Notes under the pieces: generated by a model
Databases searched by the model: none
Told to the model about the DNA's origin: nothing
Seen by the model: only the letters and a program-made list of their open reading frames with translations
Shown here: positions 1-8,887 of the stretch, piece by piece
Numbering within the stretch: the first letter of the stretch is position 1
Layout of the letters: each line of letters opens with the position of its first letter
Program-made: the position numbers and the translations under genes
DNA from: an uncultured Thiocystis sp.
GTDB taxonomy: Bacteria > Pseudomonadota > Gammaproteobacteria > Chromatiales > Chromatiaceae
NCBI RefSeq assembly: GCF_903866365.1
Contig: NZ_CAIPNF010000034.1
Location: 1 to 32,667, forward strand
Length of the DNA stretch: 32,667 nt
Direction: 5' to 3'

Positions 1-191
1 CCGTCGCGCACCACCTGCGCGAGTTCCTGATCGAGAAAGTCATAGCCCCGCGCCCAGTCGATCGCGGCGGCGGCACGCGGAAAGTAGAACGCCAGGAACT
101 CGGGAAAGGCGTGCGTGACCGCCGCTTTCCAGGGGCTGTCGAAGTCATCGACTGGCGTGGTGGTGTTTTCGTTATGTGCGTTGTCGGTCAT
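1..191 (-). CDS. Rpn/DUF4351-type putative nuclease, N-terminal part (runs off the left edge)
   Basis: The first 63 codons of a minus-strand gene are present; the rest lies outside the window. The visible residues begin MTDNAHNENTTTPVDDFDSP and continue through a stretch containing FPEFLAFYFP, IDWARGYDFLDQEL and VVRD. That block is typical of the large PD-(D/E)XK-like Rpn/DUF4351 family, which is often annotated as a transposase or cytosolic protein. Members are thought to be nucleases that promote recA-independent recombination and are commonly present in many copies. The start ATG at 191 lies about 50 bases downstream of brxL on the same strand, so it may be cotranscribed with the defence operon or may simply be the next gene. 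The catalytic residues would lie downstream and cannot be checked here. Confidence 0.75.
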   Translation of the reverse strand, partial: MTDNAHNENTTTPVDDFDSPWKAAVTHAFPEFLAFYFPRAAAAIDWARGYDFLDQELAQVVRD

Positions 192-240
192 CGGTTGCTC
201 ACATGGATCGACGGATCCGCTTAAGAACCCGCTTACCGGC

Positions 241-1644
241 TCAGCGATCAATCCTGATCTGCGGCGAAAACTCGCTCGGATTCAACTCTGCGAGTTGCGT
301 CCGGACACGTTCGCGCAACGCGATGGCGGGTTGCAACACGTATTCGTCATAGTCGGGTTGGTCGGGATTCAGCATGTAGAGACGCGACAGCGCCCGCGAC
401 AGTCGCTCAACCGCCTTGACATCCCGCGTATCGCCCTTGAGCGATGGCACTTCCCCATACGGGAAAAGCACATGACTGGCGGTTCTGATTTGATGCGCAT
501 ACTCGCCGAAGACATCGGCCTTGATGCCCGGACCCTGAGCGAAATGCGCGTTGGTGATGCGCGGAATCTCCCACCCAGGGAGGATGCCGTGGAAGCGGTC
601 GATCAGCGCGTCGTCATGGAACATCTCGGGCAACTGACGGATGAAGTCGGGCCGCGCGGGTCGTCCTTGATAATCCAGGTCGATATTCGCCAGCAGCATC
701 AGCCCGCACTCGCTCGTGATCTTGTCTTGCCCGATGGTGTAATGACCCGCTTCCAGATAGCCCTTGAAATTGGCGTGGACATCGCCGTCCCGGTCGAAAT
801 TGGTCGATTGACCCTCGTCCAGCACCAATAGATCGAAACGCGCCAGCAGACCTTCTTCCTTGGTGCTCAGGTTCTTGAAGAGCTGTGCCCGCGTCAGTGT
901 CCCGCCGCCATTGAGCCAGACGTGACGGCTCAGATTGGAATAGACAAAGGACTTGCCCGTGCCTTTCGGGGCCAGTTCCATCATGTTGAGGTTCTTCTGG
1001 ACCAGCGGGAGCAAGCGGAGAATGAGATGGCGTCGCTGGTTGTCGGTGTAGGCATCCGGCTCGTAACCCATGGTCCGAATCAGCACAGCCAGCCATTCGG
1101 CAGTCGTGAAGGTCTGACGCGCATCGATGAGCGCCTGCAACCGCACCTGCCCCGACTGCATGGGGCGAAACTCGATCAGCTCGATCACGTTGCGCTCCTT
1201 GCCATCGTTGCGCAGCATCAGCCGTCCGGCTCCCCACTGGCCTCCACTGAGCAGCCCTGGATGTTCCTCCAACAGATCGTTGCGGACTTCCGCCTTGTTC
1301 TCGCCCAGGCAAGGGATGCTGACAAAGCGTTTGCCCTTCGCGATATCGACGCGCACGTCGAAGCGATCCAAAACCACCACCGAATCGCCGTTGACGATGC
1401 GATGTTTGATGGCCTCTTTTTCGCTCTTGGTCGGTAGATGCTGACTCATGAACGCGGTGATGTCCTGATAGACCGCCTCGTCCGTTTTGTCCGGTCGCTG
1501 ATAGCGCGAGACCAGCCATTCCTCGACGAACGTCGTCACCGTCCGCGCGTCGCGAATGCGCAGATTGCGTACCCGTTCCTTGTCGATGGTCAGATCGCCA
1601 AGCACTTCGACGATCCGCCGGTCCAATTGGGTGTTGATGGCCAT
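241..1644 (-). CDS. brxL: BREX protein BrxL, short (ATPase-only) form
   Basis: 467 residues. A Walker A motif PKGTGKS lies at residues 226-232 and a Walker B LLVLDE at 272-277, inside an AAA+ core. The N-terminal region (about 1-200) matches the BrxL layout. BrxL is the Lon-like component of type 1 and type 4 BREX; in characterised systems it is a DNA-binding AAA+ assembly. The longer form of the family (about 680 residues) carries a C-terminal Lon-like protease domain. This protein ends about 190 residues after Walker B, so that domain is absent, matching the known short form. It starts 18 bases after the pglZ stop codon, which fits one operon. It is the last recognised BREX gene; the next gene downstream is an Rpn-type gene. 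Confidence 0.88.
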   Translation of the reverse strand: MAINTQLDRRIVEVLGDLTIDKERVRNLRIRDARTVTTFVEEWLVSRYQRPDKTDEAVYQDITAFMSQHLPTKSEKEAIKHRIVNGDSVVVLDRFDVRVDIAKGKRFVSIPCLGENKAEVRNDLLEEHPGLLSGGQWGAGRLMLRNDGKERNVIELIEFRPMQSGQVRLQALIDARQTFTTAEWLAVLIRTMGYEPDAYTDNQRRHLILRLLPLVQKNLNMMELAPKGTGKSFVYSNLSRHVWLNGGGTLTRAQLFKNLSTKEEGLLARFDLLVLDEGQSTNFDRDGDVHANFKGYLEAGHYTIGQDKITSECGLMLLANIDLDYQGRPARPDFIRQLPEMFHDDALIDRFHGILPGWEIPRITNAHFAQGPGIKADVFGEYAHQIRTASHVLFPYGEVPSLKGDTRDVKAVERLSRALSRLYMLNPDQPDYDEYVLQPAIALRERVRTQLAELNPSEFSPQIRIDR

Positions 1645-1662
1645 GCTTGCTCGCTGGTCTCG

Positions 1663-3978
1663 CTACAAATCGAAAAAATTGTCGAACTGCTCGGCGGCTT
1701 CGGTGCGTTCCAGCAGATGCCCCGCCAGATCCAGGTCGAACTGGAACAGCCGACGCTGATAGCTCGCCGCCGCGCCCTCCTGATAACGTAGCTCGAAAGA
1801 TACCTGTGTCGGTCCCTGTTGTTCGATGCTCGCCCGGAGATTGAGAATCACCTCCTCAATCCGATCCTGCGGGTCGAGTCGCGGAAAGACCGGACTGTCA
1901 CCGCTGAATGGCGCCTGTGCCACGATCTTCAGATTGATGAAGGTCTCGCGGGTGCGATTGACGAGACACAGCCGGACATACCAGCCCTCGGTCGCCGCAT
2001 GGGCGCGCGTCTCGATCGGCGTCAGTTGCAGGGCCGCTACCGCGCCCCGGTCCTGGCGCGTGATCAGAATGAAGGGAATCAGCACCTCCTCGGGCGTGAG
2101 TCCACCATGCAGCAGCGTCTCGGTCGGACCATACGCCACCCGATCATGCGGGATCAGATAGCCGCCCGGATGGGCAGGCACAAAGATCATCCCCTCCGGC
2201 ACCGGATCGGGCGCGGCATCCACGCGCAACAGACGCCGTTCCAGCGGCGTCGTTCCCGGCGGTTCCGTGGCGCGGCGCGAGACCTTGGTCGCGCCATGAT
2301 CGGCGGTGATCAGGATCGCGGCCTGGCGCTGATGATGGGCGGCGTCCAGTTGCCAGCCCGCGATCAGCTCGGCGAGTTGTTCCGCGACCGTCCGCACCCG
2401 CTCGCGATGATGGCGAAACTCCGTGCACTGATGCAGATCGTCATCCACGCGATTATCCAGACACACCAGCAGCCGAGTCGTCGGTTGCAGCGCCTGACGG
2501 AAATCCTTCCAGCTTTTGACGATCTGCAACCCATCCGGCCCCAGATGCGCGGCAAACCGTGCCCGCAACGCCCGGTCATAATCCGTCGGCTGGGTGCCAG
2601 GTTCCGCGCCCGTCAGCACCCCGATCTTGCCGACCTCGGTAATCGTCGGCAGCGGCGCGAACAGCGGCTTGATCACCGGCACGGACTGATCGACCAGCCG
2701 TTGACGCAGCGCCAGTTCCACCAGATCCAGATGGATCGCGCCCAGCGCATCGACCACGCAGAGAATCACCACCTGACCCGCCGCCAGCAGTTCATCCACC
2801 GTCCGCGCCACCGTCCGCCAATCGTGGTCGGACTGGATGATCCGATGCGGCTCAGCGGTCACCCAGCGCGCGAAACTCCGACAGACCGCCTCGTCCGGCT
2901 CGGCGTGACGCTCGAAGGCGCCCCGCGCGTAATCGAAATACCGCTCGCTCCAGCGCAGCACCTCCTTGACCGACGCCGTCGCCGGCAAGGGATCGCAATG
3001 CGCATGATCCAGGGCATCGCGCATCCGTACCGCCAGATCCCGCGCCAGCTCGTTGTCCAGCCGCCGCAGCGCCAGAATCAGCGGCTCGCTCGCTAGCGCC
3101 GGATTCTGCTCGAACAGCGTTTGCAGCGACTCGCACAGCTCCGGCCAATCCTGCGCGACATACTCGGCGAGACGCTCGACCGGCAGCCCGTCGCCGTGGG
3201 TACGCCGCTCGGCCAGGATCAAGAGGTTGCGCAGATAGGCGGGATAGGGCGCGGCCTGTTCCGCCACCACGGGCAGGATTGGAAGCTGACGCGCCAACTC
3301 CGACGAACAGAGTCGCGGCGGCAACGCCGTTTCGGGCGCGAGACCGTCGCGAACGCAGAGACTCTCCAGCCGGTCGCGCAGTTGCGCCAGGGCCAGGAGG
3401 CGATAGCACTCCATCGGCGCTTGGTTGGAATCGAAAAACAGGTTCAGCAGCTCGGCGGCCGCCGTCAGTCCAGCCGCCGCGAGACGGTCCCGGAGCCGCG
3501 CCCGGATCTCCGGCACATCCAGCAACGCCTTTGATGCTAGCGGTTGACGGGACAGCCGATCCAGGATGGTCGCTAGATCCAACGTCTGCGCCAGTGCCGG
3601 ATCGATCAGGGTCAGGATGCGATCGATGGGATCGCCCTCTGTTGCCGCATGGTCACCTGCAAGCGCAAGGAGCATGACCGCCAACGGATCAGTCAACCAA
3701 ACCGGCAGCGGACACCCCAAACGCTCGCGCAAAAACGGCCGTGGCGACAGCCGCTCGACCGTCAGTCCCGGCTGACCCTCCAGATTCGCGAAACGCTGAT
3801 AGATGGCCGACGACATGCACAGCACCAGCGGCTCGGGCAGCGGGACGCGCAATCGCTGGCGAATCCGCTCACGCAGCGCATGGATTAGGTTCACATCCGG
3901 GCTGGTGACGCTTTCAGCGTCTGCGATGCGGGACAAGCCCAGATCGTCGACGATGATGCGGACGACGGCGTCAATCAT
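1663..3978 (-). CDS. pglZ: BREX protein PglZ (alkaline-phosphatase superfamily)
   Basis: 771 residues. The second half carries the PglZ domain: VVILCVVDALG near residues 403-413 at the metal-site aspartate, LPTITEVGK at 443-451 in the position of the nucleophile loop, and ITADHGATKV at about 557-566 as the second metal site. The first 390 residues are helical and typical of BREX PglZ proteins. PglZ is the one protein present in every BREX type and works with a BrxC/PglY ATPase; its exact reaction during defence is not settled. The ATG at 3978 overlaps the stop of an upstream truncated PIN fragment as ATGA, so translation is probably coupled. brxL follows after an 18-base gap. Confidence 0.92.
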   Translation of the reverse strand: MIDAVVRIIVDDLGLSRIADAESVTSPDVNLIHALRERIRQRLRVPLPEPLVLCMSSAIYQRFANLEGQPGLTVERLSPRPFLRERLGCPLPVWLTDPLAVMLLALAGDHAATEGDPIDRILTLIDPALAQTLDLATILDRLSRQPLASKALLDVPEIRARLRDRLAAAGLTAAAELLNLFFDSNQAPMECYRLLALAQLRDRLESLCVRDGLAPETALPPRLCSSELARQLPILPVVAEQAAPYPAYLRNLLILAERRTHGDGLPVERLAEYVAQDWPELCESLQTLFEQNPALASEPLILALRRLDNELARDLAVRMRDALDHAHCDPLPATASVKEVLRWSERYFDYARGAFERHAEPDEAVCRSFARWVTAEPHRIIQSDHDWRTVARTVDELLAAGQVVILCVVDALGAIHLDLVELALRQRLVDQSVPVIKPLFAPLPTITEVGKIGVLTGAEPGTQPTDYDRALRARFAAHLGPDGLQIVKSWKDFRQALQPTTRLLVCLDNRVDDDLHQCTEFRHHRERVRTVAEQLAELIAGWQLDAAHHQRQAAILITADHGATKVSRRATEPPGTTPLERRLLRVDAAPDPVPEGMIFVPAHPGGYLIPHDRVAYGPTETLLHGGLTPEEVLIPFILITRQDRGAVAALQLTPIETRAHAATEGWYVRLCLVNRTRETFINLKIVAQAPFSGDSPVFPRLDPQDRIEEVILNLRASIEQQGPTQVSFELRYQEGAAASYQRRLFQFDLDLAGHLLERTEAAEQFDNFFDL

Positions 3979-4046
3979 CGTGACGGCTCACGGTTATCAG
4001 TCTTCATACCAAAATAGATCAGAGTGTTGGTATCCAGGACGATCAT
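3975..4046 (-). pseudogene. Truncated PIN (VapC-like) toxin remnant, copy 2
   Basis: A 23-residue reading frame begins MIVLDTNTLIYFG and then stops. The start is the standard first strand of a VapC-type PIN domain, including the first metal-binding Asp in LDTN. The other three acidic residues and all of the rest of the domain are missing. It lies directly after an antitoxin-like gene, as a real vapC would. Its TGA overlaps the pglZ start codon as ATGA. It cannot be an active toxin. It may persist because it couples translation of pglZ to the upstream gene. Confidence 0.7.
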
Positions 4047-4048
4047 CT

Positions 4049-4279
4049 TTACCAAGGCTCCCGCGCAAGATCTTGTCCGTGACTCTGACGCAGTTCTTCC
4101 GCCGTGGGCGCATCGGGCCATGCGCCAACCAATGCCCGCACACTCTCTGGCCACTCCGGGTGAACATGCCGACGCACTAGGCGCTCGATCCATTCCTCGA
4201 CATTCAGACCTTCCGTCCGGGCGCGCGCTTGCAGGTCTTGGGCAACCTGATCTTCCAGCGTGATGGTGACGTTTGTCAT
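4049..4279 (-). CDS. VapB-like antitoxin, orphan (copy 2)
   Basis: 76 residues starting MTNVTITLEDQVAQDLQARA. The beta strand followed by two helices resembles the ribbon-helix-helix DNA-binding domain of FitA/VapB-type antitoxins, and the C-terminal half would be the toxin-binding tail. In a complete pair the next gene would be a PIN ribonuclease, but only a 23-residue stub of it remains (3975-4046). The start codon overlaps the stop of another PIN stub upstream as ATGA. The gene sits between brxC and pglZ in the same orientation. It may still autoregulate, or may protect against PIN toxins encoded elsewhere; both are inference. Confidence 0.7.
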   Translation of the reverse strand: MTNVTITLEDQVAQDLQARARTEGLNVEEWIERLVRRHVHPEWPESVRALVGAWPDAPTAEELRQSHGQDLAREPW

Positions 4280-4335
4280 GGCTTCATTTCCCGCTTAGGC
4301 ATCGCAATGTTCACAGTGTCATCCACATAAACCAT
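4276..4335 (-). pseudogene. Truncated PIN (VapC-like) toxin remnant, copy 1
   Basis: A 19-residue frame, MVYVDDTVNIAMPKREMKP, begins like a PIN-domain toxin (the MIYVD[ST]S-type first strand) but loses the family pattern after about ten residues. Its ATG overlaps the stop of the upstream antitoxin (TGATG), the arrangement usual in vapBC pairs. Its TGA overlaps the start of the next antitoxin gene as ATGA. It is too short to encode a nuclease. Confidence 0.55.
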
Positions 4336-4574
4336 CAATAGCGCGCCCCATCGCGCAGTTGACGGACAAACTCTCCGGCGCTCTCCGTTTGCAGAGGCTG
4401 TGATGCGACGAGGGCTTGCCATTCGGCACGCTGCATTCTGGCTTGTTCCGCGCCCATCCTTTCCGGTGACGCCGCGCATTTTGCCTGTAAAAACTCCACG
4501 AAATCGAGCACTTCGGCGGCTTGAGTCTCTGGCATGTTTTTCACGACGGCATAAATGCGCTCGGCGGTATTCAT
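4335..4574 (-). CDS. DUF2281/VapB-like antitoxin, orphan (copy 1)
   Basis: 79 residues from the ATG at 4574, starting MNTAERIYAVVKNMPETQAA and continuing EVLDFVEFLQ. This N-terminal pattern is characteristic of DUF2281-type antitoxins paired with PIN toxins. I chose this ATG over the GTG nine bases upstream because a GAGGTG sequence sits at the right distance before it. The gene begins about 98 bases after brxC ends. Its partner toxin is reduced to a 19-residue stub. It is probably a relic of toxin-antitoxin insertion into the BREX operon. The product may still bind DNA. Confidence 0.7.
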   Translation of the reverse strand: MNTAERIYAVVKNMPETQAAEVLDFVEFLQAKCAASPERMGAEQARMQRAEWQALVASQPLQTESAGEFVRQLRDGARY

Positions 4575-4671
4575 TTTGTTCACCTCGTTCTGATTGATGC
4601 TTCAAGGATTGCTGGATGAAGACTCTACCGATTTTCCGAAAATCGCCGCCTAAGCCACCCGACCGCGATCT

Positions 4672-7600
4672 TCAAAGATTTTCCGTCATCTCCAAAGCCC
4701 CGGACTGGCGCAGTTGCGTGATCTGACCCAGCAGGATGGCGATCATCCGATACGTGTCCAGACTTTCGCGATAACGGTCAACGAGCACGGACAGGTTGTG
4801 TTGGAAATAAGCGTCCAGAGGCGAATCGTCAATCGCCGTGTTCACCGTATTCGGAATCAGTCCCAGGGTATGCTCGGCCGATATCTCCAGCGTTCGATTC
4901 AGCGGTTCCACAGGTTCTGGGTCTGTCACCGGCTCCCCCGCCCGCTCCAGCAGCCGCGCAAGATCCCCGCTCAAGCGCCCGATTTCGATATCGCTGCACT
5001 GATCCAGCGGCTTGCCGACGATGAGTTGAGAAACCTCCGACAACGCCGCCGCTTCATCCTGATCGACCCGCTCCAGCGCCTGAACCAGCTCGGCATCGCC
5101 ACGTTGCGAAAGCGTGTCGATGATGCGTCGCTTCTGCTCCGGCACCTGCAAGGCCGGGGCAATCACCTGGCGCATCACCGCCAGACGCTCATCCCGAATC
5201 ATCGCCACCGCATCGAAGATGCCTTGCAGAATCGCAACCATCTGATCGATATCCGCCGCGCCGCGCACCGTCTCCAGGATCGCATCCGCCACGTCCTGCG
5301 CATCCAGCCCTGGCCGCTTGAGCGTCTCGAAGAGCTTGCGCGTGTCGAGCGACAGCTTCGACGAATGGCGCACGGCATCGGGTAGTTCCTTGTAATAGGA
5401 CCGCAGTTTCGAGAGCGTTTCGCGCGCCTGATCCTCGGCATCCGTCGCGTCAGACAGCGGCAAACGCATCGCCCGCCGCAGCGCGTCGAGCACATCAAGC
5501 TGTTTCCGCTTGAAGTTGTCGAAGCGCAGCTTCAAGTCAGTCCCGATGCAACTGGCATCCCACAGCGACGACTCGAACGGTTCGCTCCGATTGGCCCACT
5601 TCAAACGGCTGACCGCCTGACGAATCGCCACCGCCGTGAAAATCGGGATGACCGATGTCGGCAACCCGAACGGCGGCGCCATCAGCATGGCCCGCAACTC
5701 CGAGAACTCGCAGAGCTTGCGACGCTTGTCGAGAATCTGGTCGCGGATCAGCCGCAACAACTCGCCAACCGCGCCCTCCGCCTCGTCCGGCAATTTCAGA
5801 TGCCAGCCATCGTGACGCTCATGCAGGAGTCCATTCGTATACACGCCCAAGGTGCCATCGATCAGGGCGGACAGCTCGCTGCTCTCGCTGTTCTCGCCCA
5901 GCAGATCGTTGCGCGACATCGGCGGCAGATCGTCGAAATGCAGCAGATTCGCCAGCAGGTTCTCGATCCGGCTGATCTTGCGGTCGCCGACGTTATAGAG
6001 CCGGTTCGCGTTCATCGCCCGAACCTGAATCTCCTTCGGATACAGCGCCTGCACCCGCGTTTCCAACTCATCCGTAAACCCATGCCAGCTTGTCGCCTTA
6101 ACCTGCTCATCCGGGTCGCCGATCCGACGGATCGCCACGTCGTCGCGTTCCAGCGCGACCCGGCCCAGGCGTTCGCGGATTTCCTTCCGCAACTCACGGC
6201 GCGTTTTATCCAGTTCGTTACGCAGCCGGCGCACCACGCCCTCCCCCGCCGCCTGCTGCTTCAGCAACCCCGAGAGCACCAGATAGCGCCGGATCGGCTC
6301 CACCAGTTCCGCCAGACCGCGTTTCGGAATCCAGACATAGGTCAGCGTCGCGGGCGCTGGCAGGGTTTCGCAGGTTTTGATCACCTGTTCCACCTGCCGC
6401 ACATCCGGAACCGCCAGCAACAGCACCAGCGCCGACAGACGCGGATCTTGCGAAACCGCCGCCGGATTGCCCTCCAGCTCATCGACGATCCGCACCTCGA
6501 ACGAGCGCACGATCCCCGCCACGGAAGGATCGAAATCGTGACAGCCGCACTGCGGAAACAGATCCTGGCGCAGATCCTCGTGATCCTGAAAATAGGCCGC
6601 GAGCGATTTGGAGCGCAGTTGCTTCAATTCCTGCTCGATCAGCGGCTCGATCTGGGTGCCGCTGTCGGATTCCAGCTCCCACACCGGAACCTCCGTTTCG
6701 CGGCGCCAGATCAGGCCGGCGCGTTGCAGGATCTCCAGTTCCTGCTTCAGCGCCACGCTGTCGGTCTCGGTGTCATAGAGCGCGGCGGACAGCAGGGCGT
6801 CCGTGGGCTGGAACTGATCCCCGAGCACCCGCGCTAGCAGCAGGACCGAGACGATATCGCGCTTGATCGCAAACGACTCGGGAAAGCCCTGGGTTACGGT
6901 TGCAATCGCGTGATGATAGGCATCCGCGAGACCGGGATATTCATTGAACACATCGTCCCGATAGACCGTCAGCAACTCCGGCAGTCGAATCAGCTCTGCG
7001 CCATAAAGCGCGTCGGGGTCGACCTCGCGCTCCAGCGCCAGATCCGTGCCGGCCGTCGCGAACTCCAGATTTTGATAAAAGGTAAAGACGGTGCGACTCG
7101 CCTGCGAATAAACGCCGTGCGCCGCAATGGCAAAGAGCCCGGCGGCGGTCAGCGGATGCAGCGGATAACAGCCGGTCACGATCTGCTTGAGATCCGACGC
7201 CAGATTTGTAAACAATGGCATCCGGGCGCAGATGCGCACCAGCGTCTCGGCGCGCGGCGACGCCCGCTCCAGCAAGATTTGCCCTTGCGGGGTTCGCGCA
7301 ACCATTGCGCTCAATAAGTGATAGCCCTCGGCTTCGGAATTCTTGAGCGCCACCGGAAAGTTAATAAAGCGCCCTTCGATAAGCTCCAGATAATTCTTTA
7401 CCTCGATTCCTGCCTGGCTGCTTGATCCATATTCGCGCAGTGAGCGATGAGTTAAACCAATAAATAAAGTATGCCCTTTCGATGGCGTGCAAACGGTTTC
7501 AACAAATTTCTGGAGATCATGTATTTCATCAATTGGATTGCGTAGCGGATCCCGAATTAGATTATCAAGCGCATAGCCGAATTCGTCCCAGATGACCGCA

Positions 7601-8391
7601 ATTCCGTTGTAACTGTGATCTCGCGTCAGCAATGCCGCCGCTTCCGCAAAGGCATCCGTTACGCCCTTGCCGCCAAGCGCCTGTGGATCGAACGCGGCGC
7701 CCGCCGACACCTTCGGATGCCACGACCGAAACGCCTCCAAGGCGTCCGGATCGAATCCGATCAGTTGATTTTCCAGTTCTTCCAGATTGAACGCTGAACT
7801 CTGAATCTGCCAATTTGACAGCGGCGCCTGCCGATACGCGGGATGCAGCTCCAGAATAACGGTCAGCCGCTCGCGGGCCGCGGCGAATTCCGTTTTTGGA
7901 ATGATGCGCTCCGGGTCGAGCCCCGGCGTCCTTCTCAGCGTCAGATACAGGCCCTCAAGGAGCGCATTCTGTAGCGTCGGCGCGGGCGAACCATAGAGCG
8001 TCACGATAAGATAGGGTCGCGCATCCGGGTCATCGTTCGGATGAAACGTGGTCTTGATCGCATCAGCCAGCTTGGCTTGACCTAGATTGCGCAGCCGGTC
8101 CAGAAACCCGCGCATCGCCCCAGTTGTCGTCCCCCGGCGCAGCAATTCGCCGATCAGCACGCCCAGATGACTCTTGCCCGAACCATAGACGCCATGCCAG
8201 ATCATGGCGCGACTCTGTTGCGAGGCGTTCGCCAACACCGCTTTCTGCGTATTCAACAGCACCGCCACCGAGGAATGCGTCGGCGTGAACGCATCGACCA
8301 ACGCCTCGCTCTTGGTCAGACCGTCATCCAAACGGATCGCGGAACCCCGGCTGGAATAATCGATAACAACCAGATCGGATAGCTTGGTCAT
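4672..8391 (-). CDS. brxC: BREX protein BrxC/PglY, large P-loop ATPase
   Basis: 1239 residues. Walker A is GVYGSGKS at residues 67-74 and a Walker B-like AVIWDEFGYAL lies near residue 270. About 150 residues later is the signature CYPLHPLT followed by SQASRTVFTFYQ, which recurs in the second large ATPase of this island (14254-17646). The rest is mostly helical. BrxC/PglY ATPases are core BREX components that work with PglZ. The start codon overlaps the stop of the upstream 161-residue gene as ATGA, so the two are probably made together. Downstream, about 700 bases of toxin-antitoxin debris separate it from pglZ. Confidence 0.9.
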   Translation of the reverse strand: MTKLSDLVVIDYSSRGSAIRLDDGLTKSEALVDAFTPTHSSVAVLLNTQKAVLANASQQSRAMIWHGVYGSGKSHLGVLIGELLRRGTTTGAMRGFLDRLRNLGQAKLADAIKTTFHPNDDPDARPYLIVTLYGSPAPTLQNALLEGLYLTLRRTPGLDPERIIPKTEFAAARERLTVILELHPAYRQAPLSNWQIQSSAFNLEELENQLIGFDPDALEAFRSWHPKVSAGAAFDPQALGGKGVTDAFAEAAALLTRDHSYNGIAVIWDEFGYALDNLIRDPLRNPIDEIHDLQKFVETVCTPSKGHTLFIGLTHRSLREYGSSSQAGIEVKNYLELIEGRFINFPVALKNSEAEGYHLLSAMVARTPQGQILLERASPRAETLVRICARMPLFTNLASDLKQIVTGCYPLHPLTAAGLFAIAAHGVYSQASRTVFTFYQNLEFATAGTDLALEREVDPDALYGAELIRLPELLTVYRDDVFNEYPGLADAYHHAIATVTQGFPESFAIKRDIVSVLLLARVLGDQFQPTDALLSAALYDTETDSVALKQELEILQRAGLIWRRETEVPVWELESDSGTQIEPLIEQELKQLRSKSLAAYFQDHEDLRQDLFPQCGCHDFDPSVAGIVRSFEVRIVDELEGNPAAVSQDPRLSALVLLLAVPDVRQVEQVIKTCETLPAPATLTYVWIPKRGLAELVEPIRRYLVLSGLLKQQAAGEGVVRRLRNELDKTRRELRKEIRERLGRVALERDDVAIRRIGDPDEQVKATSWHGFTDELETRVQALYPKEIQVRAMNANRLYNVGDRKISRIENLLANLLHFDDLPPMSRNDLLGENSESSELSALIDGTLGVYTNGLLHERHDGWHLKLPDEAEGAVGELLRLIRDQILDKRRKLCEFSELRAMLMAPPFGLPTSVIPIFTAVAIRQAVSRLKWANRSEPFESSLWDASCIGTDLKLRFDNFKRKQLDVLDALRRAMRLPLSDATDAEDQARETLSKLRSYYKELPDAVRHSSKLSLDTRKLFETLKRPGLDAQDVADAILETVRGAADIDQMVAILQGIFDAVAMIRDERLAVMRQVIAPALQVPEQKRRIIDTLSQRGDAELVQALERVDQDEAAALSEVSQLIVGKPLDQCSDIEIGRLSGDLARLLERAGEPVTDPEPVEPLNRTLEISAEHTLGLIPNTVNTAIDDSPLDAYFQHNLSVLVDRYRESLDTYRMIAILLGQITQLRQSGALEMTENL

Positions 8392-8873
8392 GCCAGCACC
8401 TCCTTGAGATGATCGACTGGCTGATGACGCGAGAGCCAGACTGAAACCGGTAAACCGGAAAGTGAATATTCGACAAAACTGATCCGCAGTTGCGCCCGGA
8501 TGGGTGGCGTTGCCACGATCGAAATCAGGATTTCATGACGGCCATAGGCATCGGCAACCGCATTCCAGAAGGTCGCCTGCTCCGGAGCGGGCCAGTGAGT
8601 CATCCAATCGTCCGGATTGAGAATCGCCAGGGCATGCGGTCGAGGTTGAAAGACGCTGTCCATGAACGCACGGCGCGGACAGGGAATTTTGGGAGCACCA
8701 TCGGCGCCGGGCTGACGCCAGAGATCATGATCCAGACAAATCGCCTCGATCTGAGTACACACCTGTTCAAAATCGCCTTCCGACCCGACCGTGACGACGA
8801 TGCCCTGATAGCGCACCAGACGCTGCGCGGACAGCAGCGCCTGGAGCTTCAAATTCAATTGTTTGCGGTCCAT
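8388..8873 (-). CDS. Conserved small protein of the BREX operon (BrxB position)
   Basis: 161 residues, starting MDRKQLNLKLQALLSAQRLV. I do not recognise a named domain. It has predicted alpha/beta character, with strands such as YQGIVVTVG, HALAILN and EILISIVAT, and no transmembrane segment or metal-binding cluster. It sits immediately before brxC with an ATGA overlap, and its start is 14 bases after the SBD-DUF4007 gene. The position and tight coupling suggest a partner of BrxC, analogous to BrxB (DUF1788) in other BREX types. Sequence identity with BrxB was not established. Confidence 0.6.
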   Translation of the reverse strand: MDRKQLNLKLQALLSAQRLVRYQGIVVTVGSEGDFEQVCTQIEAICLDHDLWRQPGADGAPKIPCPRRAFMDSVFQPRPHALAILNPDDWMTHWPAPEQATFWNAVADAYGRHEILISIVATPPIRAQLRISFVEYSLSGLPVSVWLSRHQPVDHLKEVLA

Positions 8874-8887
8874 CGATCCATCCTCGC

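Noticed and set aside
115-831. 238-residue plus-strand open frame
   Set aside because: It is antisense to brxL and the Rpn-type gene; the coding signal is on the minus strand.
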